Assembly: GCF_002080395.1 (NCBI RefSeq)
Contig: NZ_CP020478.1
Span: 1,004,886 to 1,068,885 of the forward strand
DNA length: 64,000 bases
Direction of reading: 5' to 3'
DNA from: Campylobacter helveticus
GTDB lineage: Bacteria; Campylobacterota; Campylobacteria; Campylobacterales; Campylobacteraceae
In this document: one piece after another, positions 1 through 7,913 of the stretch
Layout: every line of letters begins with the position of its first letter
Numbering within the stretch: the stretch's first letter is position 1
Translations under genes and position numbers: made by a program
Notes under the pieces: generated by a model
What the model saw: the letters and a program-made list of their open reading frames with translations, nothing else
What the model was told of the DNA's origin: nothing
Databases searched by the model: none

Positions 1-2535
1 ATTGCTTTGCTCTAAAACAGCTTGAGATGAACCACTGATATTTTCATTGAAATTTCTACCCATTGCTCTTGTGCCAAAGCTTTCGCCTGAAGTAGAAATA
101 CTAGCACCCACCTGACTATTATACTGTGCTAATTGTGCGGGGTCATTTTTAAGTAGATTTGTTGCGTGATTGCCAGCTCTTGTAAAGTAATCATTTTGCC
201 CACCCACTCCAAGTTTAGAGAAATCTTTTCCATCAGCAGCTGCAAAATCTCTCGCCATAGCATTAAGAGTATTATCGACATTATTAGAATTTACAGCTTG
301 AACTCCTTGTTCGCTTTGTGCATAAGCACTAGCATGGCTTTGCATTTTAGAGAAAGTATTACTATCCGCTCCTGAGAGAGTATTCGTCCAAGTTGAGCTT
401 GTCCCTTTACTTTCTGAAAGAGTTTTAACAGAAGCTCTTTCGGTTGCCTCTTGATAAGCGGCTTTTTCGGTGTCGCTAAGTTTAGAACCTACGGAAACTT
501 CTACACTTGTTTCAGCTCTCACTCCTGCGTTTGCCTCAGTGCCAAAGATTTTAAATCCTGCTTCTGCTTGTGCGTATGCGGAAAGTTTTGCTTTTACCGC
601 CCCTGATATTTCTTTATTGTGAGCTATTTCTTGCAATACATTACTTGCGTAAGCTTTCTTGGTCGCTTCATCTGCTTTTTCAAGGAAAGATTTTGCTTCA
701 GATAATGCTGCACTTCTTCCATCTTGACTCATTTGAGAATACAAATCACTAAATTGCTTACTCCAAGTTTTCGAATTAGATTCTGAAATGCTATTAAGAG
801 TGCTTAATGAGCCTGAGCTTAAAGAGCTACCCGATAGAATGCCCCCTATATTTGTTCCCTTCATATTTGCATTTGAAATTTCACTATTATATGTGCCATT
901 ATTTAAATCTTGTTTTGTGTTATATGTTGTTAATACATCATCTACTGTTTTAGCCCCCTGCAAACTCTCAATACCTGCACTCTTAGCCCATACTTCATCA
1001 CCCTTAGGGGCAGACATTTTGCTTTCGGTTGATTGTCCTTGTTGATTTGAAAAGCTTCCACCTGAGCCTGCCGCTTTCGTAAGAGAACCTGCAATACCTG
1101 TAGCTAAATTCACAAAACCCATCTCACTTCCTTTAGCTATGGCAAATGCTAAAAGAGGTGTCATCATAACCATATAGTTGATGAAGTTTGAACTTTCGGC
1201 GACTTTTCTAAAGATTAGCATATTATCACTCACGCTTAGTGCCACCCTACCCTCCGTAATCACACTCGCCACTTTCATTAAATTTAAATCATTAAGATAA
1301 TTTATGATACAAAGAATAGGAGTCCAAAGTGTCATCCAGAGACAAAGAACAAAAAACATTCTAATATAAGAATAAGAAGCAAAAATAACGGATAAAATCG
1401 CTATAAGCCAAGATATGCCTATAATAATAGCCGTTAAATACGCTTTAGCTAGAGGCAAATAAGTTTGAGCTAATCTTCCCTGAGTTTGCATACTTGCAAA
1501 GAAATTTTGGTCTGCTATTGCCGTATTAGCCGCTACTGCAGCAGGGTCTAAACCTACGGATTTTGCAGTGTTAATAATGGCGTCTTGACTTGCAAATAAA
1601 AGCATAGATTGTTGCAAATAAGCTCTCGCACTTGTAGCTTGTGTGTTAAAGATTTGCACCGCCCCTTGAAATTTTTGCTCATAAAGTGCCTTATCTTTTT
1701 CAAATCCAAGTAAAGCTGTATGTAAAGTCTGAGCCATATCCATAGAATTCATAATATCTTGTTTGATTTTCGCTCCAGCTTCGGTGCAAGGAAACATATC
1801 GCTTGTTTCAGCACCTGTTGCTTTATCGGTTTTGTAATAAAGTGTTAATTGCGAACCTCTACCTATAGAATCGAATAAATCATCAATAAAATTATCGCTT
1901 TTGCCATAAAGCTCTCTACCGTTTTGATGAAGTCTTATACCATGAACCACACAATTTCTAAAAAATAAATCAAGATTTTTTTGGGCTGTTGGATTAATAT
2001 TGCTAAGTTTTATTTTAGGCAAACTCATCATCGCTTCAAGCGAAAAACCAAGTCCAGCACTAGAAAAATTAGCAGATTGTGGAGTTGAGAAATACTTTTC
2101 CATACCATCAAGCATAATCTTTTCAAAGTTAGACATTAAAGCAAAAGTCGCACCTATACCTGTTGGAATTTGAGAAACAATATAGTCCTTACTTGTAACT
2201 TCATCGTGTATCATAAAGCGGTGTTTATCGTCATTTGGAGCGGTAAGAAAAAAATACCAAACCACAGCAAAAAGACCAAACATTTTCCCTATTTCAAGCA
2301 CAGATGAGACTCTATCGTCTCCTAATTTCTTAATAGAGAATATCAACAAAGCTATAGCCATAGCTGCTTTAAAGATATAATCAGTTTCTAAAATAATACC
2401 CTTAATAGCCTGTAAAATCTCATTGATTACATCACCATACCCCCAAGTATATATTAGCTGAGAGGACGGAATATTTGTCGCACTGAGTGCGATACTCGGA
2501 AAAATAAACAAAAACAATAAAAACACTTTTTTCAT
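1..2535 (-). CDS. traG: TraG-like conjugation protein, 3' end off the left edge
   Basis: The minus strand is open from an ATG at 2535 to the window edge (845 codons, no stop), so the C-terminus lies outside. The product starts with a signal-like segment, followed by several membrane helices in its first ~400 residues, and then a long hydrophilic Ser/Ala/Gln-rich, probably coiled region. That layout matches F-type TraG, an inner-membrane protein whose N-terminal part assists pilus assembly and mating-pair stabilisation and whose C-terminal part acts in entry exclusion. It is the last T4SS gene seen here, after traH and a TraN-like gene, as in F-type systems. No strong Shine-Dalgarno precedes the ATG. 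A minus-strand TATAAT at 2745-2750 could supply a local promoter. The family is inferred from topology and context. Confidence 0.75.
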   Translation of the reverse strand, partial: MKKVFLLFLFIFPSIALSATNIPSSQLIYTWGYGDVINEILQAIKGIILETDYIFKAAMAIALLIFSIKKLGDDRVSSVLEIGKMFGLFAVVWYFFLTAPNDDKHRFMIHDEVTSKDYIVSQIPTGIGATFALMSNFEKIMLDGMEKYFSTPQSANFSSAGLGFSLEAMMSLPKIKLSNINPTAQKNLDLFFRNCVVHGIRLHQNGRELYGKSDNFIDDLFDSIGRGSQLTLYYKTDKATGAETSDMFPCTEAGAKIKQDIMNSMDMAQTLHTALLGFEKDKALYEQKFQGAVQIFNTQATSARAYLQQSMLLFASQDAIINTAKSVGLDPAAVAANTAIADQNFFASMQTQGRLAQTYLPLAKAYLTAIIIGISWLIAILSVIFASYSYIRMFFVLCLWMTLWTPILCIINYLNDLNLMKVASVITEGRVALSVSDNMLIFRKVAESSNFINYMVMMTPLLAFAIAKGSEMGFVNLATGIAGSLTKAAGSGGSFSNQQGQSTESKMSAPKGDEVWAKSAGIESLQGAKTVDDVLTTYNTKQDLNNGTYNSEISNANMKGTNIGGILSGSSLSSGSLSTLNSISESNSKTWSKQFSDLYSQMSQDGRSAALSEAKSFLEKADEATKKAYASNVLQEIAHNKEISGAVKAKLSAYAQAEAGFKIFGTEANAGVRAETSVEVSVGSKLSDTEKAAYQEATERASVKTLSESKGTSSTWTNTLSGADSNTFSKMQSHASAYAQSEQGVQAVNSNNVDNTLNAMARDFAAADGKDFSKLGVGGQNDYFTRAGNHATNLLKNDPAQLAQYNSQVGASISTSGESFGTRAMGRNFNENISGSSQAVLEQSN

Positions 2536-2563
2536 AAAACATTTAAGATTAAAGAAGCTCAGA

Positions 2564-2569
2564 TATAAT
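2564..2569 (+). promoter_or_regulatory. -10 box of small hydrophobic peptide locus 1
   Basis: A perfect TATAAT on the plus strand, opposite to the flanking tra genes. The predicted start (~2576) falls on the GGG that opens a 5' hairpin. No clear -35 is seen, which is normal for Campylobacter sigma-70 promoters. Confidence 0.6.
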
Positions 2570-2571
2570 TT

Positions 2572-2659
2572 CAAAGGGTGGAGTGCCAAAGGTTGCCGCC
2601 CTTGACACTTAGATTACCGCCCAGAAGGGAGGTGTTTGATAGTGAATCACAAAATTGTA
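2572..2659 (-). ncRNA. predicted antisense RNA (antitoxin candidate) of locus 1
   Basis: A minus-strand promoter with TTGACA (complement of 2689-2694), a 17-bp spacer and TATAAT (complement of 2666-2671) lies inside the small ORF. Its predicted start is near 2659. The RNA would run left across the GTG start, the GGGAGGTG ribosome site and the 5' leader. A stem between 2596-2601 and 2576-2581 followed by a short U run could end it near 2572, giving about 88 nt. Start and end are predictions from sequence. Confidence 0.6.
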
Positions 2660-2704
2660 GTTGCAATTATACTACTATGTATGATTGCTGTCAAGGCTTT
2701 TTAA
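2642..2704 (+). CDS. small hydrophobic peptide, candidate type I toxin (locus 1)
   Basis: A 20-codon ORF starting at GTG encodes (M)NHKIVVAIILLCMIAVKAF, a single hydrophobic helix with one N-terminal and one near-terminal Lys. A strong ribosome site, GGGAGGTG at 2627-2634, sits ~8 nt upstream. The peptide is related to that of the locus at 5135-5203 (core A-x-I-I-L-L-x-M-I-x-V-K-A, aromatic last residue) and resembles Ibs-type toxins in size and hydropathy. It lies opposite to the tra operon, between the traG and TraN-like genes. The ribosome site is complementary to 2708-2719, and 2584-2592 is complementary to 2737-2745, so the mRNA could fold closed. Function is inferred. The ORF is much too short for ordinary gene callers. 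Confidence 0.6.
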   Translation: MNHKIVVAIILLCMIAVKAF

Positions 2705-2707
2705 AGC

Positions 2708-2726
2708 CACCTCCCTTTTTGGGAGG
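2708..2726 (+). terminator. 3' hairpin / anti-Shine-Dalgarno of locus 1
   Basis: CCTCCC (2710-2715), a T5 loop and GGGAGG (2721-2726) form a stem-loop just after the small ORF. Its left arm, CACCTCCCTTTT (2708-2719), is also complementary to the ribosome site region 2623-2634 (12 pairs, one G-U), so the two pairings exclude each other. No long U tract follows, so it is more likely a regulatory hairpin than a simple terminator. Confidence 0.5.
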
Positions 2727-2744
2727 ACTACAATACCCTTTGGC

Positions 2745-2750
2745 ATTATA
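2745..2750 (-). promoter_or_regulatory. possible minus-strand -10 box upstream of traG
   Basis: TATAAT on the minus strand (ATTATA on plus) without a recognisable -35. It could give traG its own promoter, or act as a second antisense promoter across the small-peptide locus. It lies next to the 3' complementarity segment 2737-2745. Confidence 0.3.
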
Positions 2751-2796
2751 CTAAACTTCCTAATCTTTACTCCTTTCATCAATTTATTTTTTATTC

Positions 2797-4965
2797 TTAA
2801 GGCTTAGGAACAGCATTTTGGATATTCTTATCAATTCTTTCTTGTATCTTTAAAGAATCTGCTTTGATTTGATTAACATCAATGCTTCCTATAATATCTG
2901 CGATAAACTCACTTAAATCTATCTCACTAAAATCTAGCTTTTGAAATTCTTCAGGTTTAAAGCCCACACACTGAGGACTTTGAGGACTACCCCAGCCTCT
3001 ACCTAGTTGTTTTCTGCCTTGCTCGTTAAAAATGCGTCCAAGCTTAGAATTAAAACAGCAAAAAGACTTTTTCTTCTCAACACAAATCTTTGCAAAACCT
3101 AGTCTTACTTTTTTAGAACAATATTCCCCTATCTCAACACAACGCTTTTGTTGATTGAGTTTTGCAAGCTTCTTTTCCTCTTCCTTGCAAGGCACTAGTC
3201 CCAAAAAGACATTGTCTTTATTGCAACAGCCTCCACCTAAAAGCCCTGCAAACATATCCCAATTTTTACAGCGATTATCCTGTCCGTTAAAAATAATAAT
3301 ATTTCCCGAGCAAGTGCCATCATCATTCCAACCATCGTTTTGAGAATCATTTAAGCCTACAGGCGTATCCGTATCCTCTATATCATTTGCTTCGCTATAA
3401 CAAGGAAAAGGCGAACATTGATATTTATTATCTACTAAAACACACTCTCTATCTTTGTTAAAGGGGCAAGTCTTACTAGAACCCAAGCAATTCTTTGCGG
3501 GAGGGATAGAGCTATTACAACTATCCCCTATTCCGTCATTATTTGTATCAATTAAATCATTTAAGGAATTTGGCGAACAAATTCCACCCTTTTCTTTAGG
3601 CTGATACCCAGCAGGACAAGTATATTCATAGGCATAAAAAGGAATGCTTTGCACCTCTTCTTTACAATCTAAACTATTTCCAAAATCCCTACAAGTAATT
3701 CCTTGACCTACGGCTTCATATCTAAGCTCGTAGCTTCCTTTTTGTGTTCTAGTGCCTGAAGCAAATACAGGCAATTTATTAATACCTTGATGTAAAAAAC
3801 TTTTAAGCTCAATATTTAAGCTTTTATCACTAGGATTATTTACATCACCGTAAATATCATTTGCAGGCTTTTGGGGGATATAATCAAGAGCGTCTTTAAC
3901 ATTATCAGGGTATTTCATAGGTTTCCACGCATTTCCCTTATCAAGCAAAGTAACTTTAGCATTTGGAGCATAAGGCACAACATAAGCATTTGTCTTTGCA
4001 TTTGTGAGTTTAAAGCTTTCTACTTGGTCTAAATTTGTGATTTGAAGCTCTTTCTCTTCTAAAATCCCTATGGCATAATTTGCATTTTTGAGTGTAATGA
4101 TGACTTTTGTTTTACCTGTATTTAAAACACCACCCTCTATCTTTTTACTTCCTCCATCTACAGCTTCATCTTTATTAACGCACTGAGTGAGTTGCACGGG
4201 ACAAAAATACTCTTGCTTAGAGTTTTGCAGACAAGCTATATTTTTACTTTCTCCATTTGGTTTAAAATTAGGGTCATCGCTAAAATTCGTATTGCATTGC
4301 ATAGTTGTAGAGGGTTTTTGGTCTCCCCCACCTGAACCTCCCCCTCCAGCACAATCAGGCAGTTTTTCAAATTCTAATAAGGCATAGTTTTTAATAGGGT
4401 TTTCATTAGTGCCAAAGTGATTGCCTAAATCAGCCCACTCTCCACTTGGAGCCGCCATAGCAACCCAATGTTCGCCTAAAGGACTTACTTTTTCTTTACC
4501 ATTTACAATATCATATTGTTTTAAAAGATTGTCAGGCTGTTTGGAAGCAAAGTTTTTATAAGCTAAAGCTCCCCCTTTCACTGTTGTAAAACGAGAGCTA
4601 TCATAAATACATCCTGCACTTCCTTCTTTGCAAAAGTTTTGCGTATAATTTGAATCGTGTATGCCTAGCCAAGCAAAATTTGCCCCCTTAACTAAAGAGA
4701 CTAAGAAATCGTTTTCCGCTTTAGAATCAGGAATTGCTAAATAACCCTCACTATCTTCAGCTAACTTCTTTGCCTCATCAAAGCTCATCTTTTTAACTGT
4801 GGCTGTGTAATAGTGTCCGTTAAATTGTTTAAAGTCATTATAATCCGTGCAAGTAATCCCTGCTCCATAAGAAAGAGAAAGGCTAGTTAAAAGCAGTATT
4901 GAGCCTTTACTTAAAAAAGAAAACTTTTTTATATGTGTATCATTTTTAATGCTTTGAAATTTCAT
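2797..4965 (-). CDS. TraN-like Cys-rich outer-membrane conjugation protein with lectin-like domain
   Basis: 722 residues with an N-terminal signal sequence ending near 'SLSYGAG'. Residues ~37-200 look like a C-type lectin fold: a WLGI motif, an EHWVAMA...GEWADL stretch and paired Cys, ending at 'LPDCAGGGG', a glycine linker. The rest is very Cys-rich, as in TraN, which sits in the donor outer membrane and stabilises mating pairs by contacting recipient surface proteins. The start is supported by AAGGATACTT before ATG. It lies between the traH/395-residue genes and traG, where F-type systems carry TraN. The N-terminal lectin-like domain is not a usual part of F TraN. It suggests glycan binding on recipients, which is inference. 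Confidence 0.6.
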   Translation of the reverse strand: MKFQSIKNDTHIKKFSFLSKGSILLLTSLSLSYGAGITCTDYNDFKQFNGHYYTATVKKMSFDEAKKLAEDSEGYLAIPDSKAENDFLVSLVKGANFAWLGIHDSNYTQNFCKEGSAGCIYDSSRFTTVKGGALAYKNFASKQPDNLLKQYDIVNGKEKVSPLGEHWVAMAAPSGEWADLGNHFGTNENPIKNYALLEFEKLPDCAGGGGSGGGDQKPSTTMQCNTNFSDDPNFKPNGESKNIACLQNSKQEYFCPVQLTQCVNKDEAVDGGSKKIEGGVLNTGKTKVIITLKNANYAIGILEEKELQITNLDQVESFKLTNAKTNAYVVPYAPNAKVTLLDKGNAWKPMKYPDNVKDALDYIPQKPANDIYGDVNNPSDKSLNIELKSFLHQGINKLPVFASGTRTQKGSYELRYEAVGQGITCRDFGNSLDCKEEVQSIPFYAYEYTCPAGYQPKEKGGICSPNSLNDLIDTNNDGIGDSCNSSIPPAKNCLGSSKTCPFNKDRECVLVDNKYQCSPFPCYSEANDIEDTDTPVGLNDSQNDGWNDDGTCSGNIIIFNGQDNRCKNWDMFAGLLGGGCCNKDNVFLGLVPCKEEEKKLAKLNQQKRCVEIGEYCSKKVRLGFAKICVEKKKSFCCFNSKLGRIFNEQGRKQLGRGWGSPQSPQCVGFKPEEFQKLDFSEIDLSEFIADIIGSIDVNQIKADSLKIQERIDKNIQNAVPKP

Positions 4966-5059
4966 AAGTATCCTTGTGTAGAAATAAAGTGGTAAATATA
5001 AAGCTTTTTAAGGGCTTCGTGGATAGTTTTGTTGCAATGAGATTGAAAGAATTTTTGGT

Positions 5060-5065
5060 TATAAT
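5060..5065 (+). promoter_or_regulatory. -10 box of small hydrophobic peptide locus 2
   Basis: TATAAT on the plus strand preceded by a T-rich stretch and TGG. The predicted start (~5072) again falls on a G run that opens a 5' hairpin (GGGTG 5072-5076 with CACCC 5094-5098), as in locus 1. Confidence 0.55.
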
Positions 5066-5069
5066 TATG

Positions 5070-5158
5070 TGGGGTGTTCGCCACAAGGTCATGCACCCTT
5101 GTAGCGAGTAATCTATGCCCTTAAAAGAGCAAAGATGAAAGCCATCAACTTCATCATT
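5070..5158 (-). ncRNA. predicted antisense RNA (antitoxin candidate) of locus 2
   Basis: Inside the small ORF the minus strand reads TTGACA (complement of 5188-5193), 17 bp, TATAAT (complement of 5165-5170), the same consensus arrangement as at locus 1. Transcription would start near 5158 and run left over the ATG and leader. The GGGTG/CACCC stem (5072-5098) may terminate it. The ends are predicted, not shown. Confidence 0.6.
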
Positions 5159-5203
5159 GCTGTAATTATACTTCTTAGTATGATTATTGTCAAGGCTTAT
5201 TAG
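5135..5203 (+). CDS. small hydrophobic peptide, candidate type I toxin (locus 2)
   Basis: A 22-codon ORF (ATG to TAG) encodes a peptide beginning MKAINFIIAVIILL and ending SMIIVKAY: a short hydrophobic helix with flanking Lys, related to the locus 1 peptide. The two ORFs align codon by codon over the last 14 codons, with most differences at wobble positions or conservative. The ribosome site is weak (AAAAGAGC). The predicted mRNA is ~177 nt from 5072 to ~5248, about the same as locus 1. It lies opposite to the tra operon, between the TraN-like gene and the 395-residue gene. A type I toxin role is inferred from size, hydropathy, leader structure and the antisense promoter. Confidence 0.55.
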   Translation: MKAINFIIAVIILLSMIIVKAY

Positions 5204-5206
5204 CCA

Positions 5207-5229
5207 AGTCTCGCTTTTAGCGAGGCTTT
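5207..5229 (+). terminator. 3' stem-loop of locus 2
   Basis: AAGTCTCGC and GCGAGGCTT form a 9-bp stem (one G-U) around a TTTTA loop, just after the small ORF, followed by a short T run. It could terminate or protect the small mRNA. The CCTGTGGC at 5241-5248, complementary to the 5' leader GCCACAAGG (5080-5088) with one bulge, lies beyond it. Confidence 0.5.
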
Positions 5230-5247
5230 TGGTGAAGTTTCCTGTGG

Positions 5248-6435
5248 CTATTTTTTCGAGCATATCATATCCTTACTTGCCTCATCTAAGGCACTAAGCT
5301 GTGCTAAAGCCTCACCCATATCATTAATTTTCCCACAATTATGCTTTATGCTTTCATTTGAGTTTTTAATCGGGCATTTATTGTAATTATCCACGCACTC
5401 TCTAATCTCACTTTCATACACGGTTGTATTATCAGTTGAGTTCTCTCTATTTGTGCCATCATTAAAAGCAGAAGTATCCGTTTTTGCAATGCTTACTTCA
5501 CAAAATTTAGCGTCAATCTTATCGCTTGTTTGAAGTGAGCCTTGATTTGTTTTTCCACTTTCCATATAAGAGAAATCAAGCTTATTTTTACTCTCATTTG
5601 CTTTAACGCTTTTATCCACATCAATAAAATCTTTTTTGATTTTTTCATCAAAAGCCTTATCATTACGCCCCTCTTCATTGTCCGTGCCTTTATAAAAGAC
5701 TGAATAAGCACTATTGTCATTTTTCTTATCCTTTTGGGCTTGTTCTTTAGCTAAGACTTCTAAATCGCTATTGCCATTTACCTGACTTACTTCGCCATAA
5801 TTATCACAAGTAGAATAATCTTGCCCTTTGTAGCTTAAAGCCCCATTTACATTATTTGCTTTAGAAATGACTAGGGAGGTGTTTTGAGTGAGGGCTGAGT
5901 AAATAGGTCCTGCAATATCATAAAGGATTTTATCTCTATTTTTCCCTGCTATACCTCCACAAGAATTGTTAATACAATAACACCCATTAAGATTATCCAT
6001 ACTTGTTTTTACAAGATTTATATCGCTTCCAAAGCTATACTGAAAGTATTCACAATTATTCCAAGTATCCTTATCACATTTAATTAAGCCTTGCGTGCAT
6101 ATCCCACTAATTCCTGCGAAATTCCACACCTTATCAAAGTTTCCATCGACATTTTTATCGAATTTGATTTGAATATTTATATCGCTTGTGCCTGTGTAAT
6201 TGATATTTAAAAACTCCCCACTCTTACTTTCATCACACACAAGCTTCACATTTGCCTTTTGCTTCCCATCAACGCTTGTTAGCTCTCCGTCATTTGTAAG
6301 AGTATTAATGGCTGTGTTTTGATTAGATTTAAAATAGGAACTTAGCTGTGAGCCTAAAGCATTTCCTGCTTCATTTGCATTCTCTGCATAAAGAGAAGCA
6401 AACATTGCTAAACTTAAGATGATTTGTTTTTTCAT
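5248..6435 (-). CDS. exported T4SS-operon protein of unknown family
   Basis: 395 residues with a signal peptide (MKKQIILSLAMFASLYA) and no later membrane segment, so probably periplasmic or outer-membrane associated. About ten Cys are present, including a GCYCINNSCG cluster near residue 155, which faintly recalls TraN-type conjugation proteins. The C-terminal half is hydrophilic, Asn/Lys/Asp-rich, and ends with a Cys pair region. AAAGGATAAAACA precedes the ATG. It sits 11 bp after traH, within the T4SS operon and before the TraN-like gene. TraU, TraW and TrbC are otherwise missing from this order, so it might fill part of that periplasmic role. I do not recognise the family with confidence. 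Confidence 0.5.
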   Translation of the reverse strand: MKKQIILSLAMFASLYAENANEAGNALGSQLSSYFKSNQNTAINTLTNDGELTSVDGKQKANVKLVCDESKSGEFLNINYTGTSDINIQIKFDKNVDGNFDKVWNFAGISGICTQGLIKCDKDTWNNCEYFQYSFGSDINLVKTSMDNLNGCYCINNSCGGIAGKNRDKILYDIAGPIYSALTQNTSLVISKANNVNGALSYKGQDYSTCDNYGEVSQVNGNSDLEVLAKEQAQKDKKNDNSAYSVFYKGTDNEEGRNDKAFDEKIKKDFIDVDKSVKANESKNKLDFSYMESGKTNQGSLQTSDKIDAKFCEVSIAKTDTSAFNDGTNRENSTDNTTVYESEIRECVDNYNKCPIKNSNESIKHNCGKINDMGEALAQLSALDEASKDMICSKK

Positions 6436-6446
6436 TGTTTTATCCT

Positions 6447-7913
6447 TTATTTTCCACTTCCATAATTAAACATATCACTAGTTCCATAGTAATTAATAAG
6501 AACTTTTTTAATAGAATCAAGTTGCTCTATATTATCTTTTAATTGTTCGCTTAAATTTCTCATAATACTTTCAGTTTCAGTCCTTACAGAAACGATTTGT
6601 CTATTAAATGTCTCAATATCTTGTCGATGGTCATTCACAAAATCTTTATCAGTAAGTTGATAAATACTAATGCTTCTTCCAAATTCTCTAAATAACTCAT
6701 CAACAAAAGAATTTATCATCAATAAAGAGACAAACTCATACACTGCATCTCCACTTCTAAAATTTGTAGCGGCGTCAATATTTAAAATATCAGCAACAGG
6801 CAATGGTGCAGAAGAAATAAATTTCTTTTGTTCGTCATTTAACGGTGTTCCAGCCTCAATAGCATTTCTAATAGCTTTAAATTTTTCAGCAAGTATAGTT
6901 TTAACACTTTTATCAATTTTAATTGTGGTTTCCTCATATGTAGGCTCTTTATAGACTCCATTAACCTCCTCTAGTTTCCATTTAGCAACTTTGAGTTCTT
7001 TATTAAGTGCATTCCCATCATCATTGCTCCATAATATATTAATAAGCTCTTTAGGACTTGCCGACGGTAATATAATCACAGCTTTATTTGGGTCAGTTTC
7101 ATCTTTTCCATCAGCAGTTGTTCCATCTTTTGTATAAGCATAGAAATCACCAAATAATGCCCTTAAAAGAGTTTCATATTCACCGTCTTTTACTCCAGCT
7201 TGTCCAAATGCTTGAGCGAAAAATGCGTCTTTGCCTTTTTCCATTATTTTTCTAATAAGGGAACCTTGCTTTAAGATTTTTACCGAATTCTTTTCATCAT
7301 TCGGATTGCTTGGTCCATTATTAACATAATTTACAAATTTATCAATTTCTTTTCTTGTCCCCTCAGCTGCAGCACTAAATGATGAAATCCAGCTATTACT
7401 TAAGCCTGTTTGATTATTTGTGCTTAAAACATCACCCAAATGCTTACTCCAATTTTTAGTCATTTGACAAGTATCAAAGTTCATACTATTAATAGCATTT
7501 GCTATTTTTTCAAGCTCACTCATAATGGTTTGACAATCCTTACAAAGTGTAGAAAGAGCTATTTGAAAAGCAAAAGCTGGAGCAGCGGCGGCTATTTTCT
7601 TTAATTTCTCTACTAGATATTCAAAATTAAGATAAGAAAAACCCCCAAATACCATATCAATTCCACTACAACCCACATTAAAGCTAGGGACTGTTACATT
7701 AAATGGGCGTATGTTTTCACCACCACCCCATCTTATCCTAGCACTTCCGCCGCTAAGAAAACCTGACGCTTGAGATTTGTAATATCCTGAATTCTCGCTC
7801 GTAATTGAAGTGCCTAAATTGTTTTGTAAAAAATTTGACATACTTGCTGATGAAACGCTCATCGCCATACAAGTAATTATAGAAATTTTCACCACATTTT
7901 TCATATAGCCCAT
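6447..7913 (-). CDS. traH: TraH, F-type pilus assembly protein
   Basis: 488 residues. After a signal peptide the N-terminal part contains SGGSARIRWG, then VGCSGIDMVFGGFSYLN and a C-x-x-C (CKDC) motif, which match the conserved TraH pattern 'GCGGIDxFxGSFSF' and 'CPDC'. TraH is a periplasmic/outer-membrane protein needed for F pilus extension and works with TraF, TraW, TraU and TrbB. The C-terminal part is helical and coiled-coil-like. The ATG at 7913 is preceded by AAAGGAGTTGCAAT and overlaps the S26 peptidase gene by 13 nt, implying translational coupling. This is one of the clearest tra identifications here. Confidence 0.9.
   Translation of the reverse strand: MGYMKNVVKISIITCMAMSVSSASMSNFLQNNLGTSITSENSGYYKSQASGFLSGGSARIRWGGGENIRPFNVTVPSFNVGCSGIDMVFGGFSYLNFEYLVEKLKKIAAAAPAFAFQIALSTLCKDCQTIMSELEKIANAINSMNFDTCQMTKNWSKHLGDVLSTNNQTGLSNSWISSFSAAAEGTRKEIDKFVNYVNNGPSNPNDEKNSVKILKQGSLIRKIMEKGKDAFFAQAFGQAGVKDGEYETLLRALFGDFYAYTKDGTTADGKDETDPNKAVIILPSASPKELINILWSNDDGNALNKELKVAKWKLEEVNGVYKEPTYEETTIKIDKSVKTILAEKFKAIRNAIEAGTPLNDEQKKFISSAPLPVADILNIDAATNFRSGDAVYEFVSLLMINSFVDELFREFGRSISIYQLTDKDFVNDHRQDIETFNRQIVSVRTETESIMRNLSEQLKDNIEQLDSIKKVLINYYGTSDMFNYGSGK

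Noticed and set aside
4946-5263. 105-codon minus-strand ORF overlapping the TraN-like gene start
   Set aside because: Composition does not look like a protein family, it runs across the opposite-strand small-peptide locus and its leader, and no ribosome site is seen.
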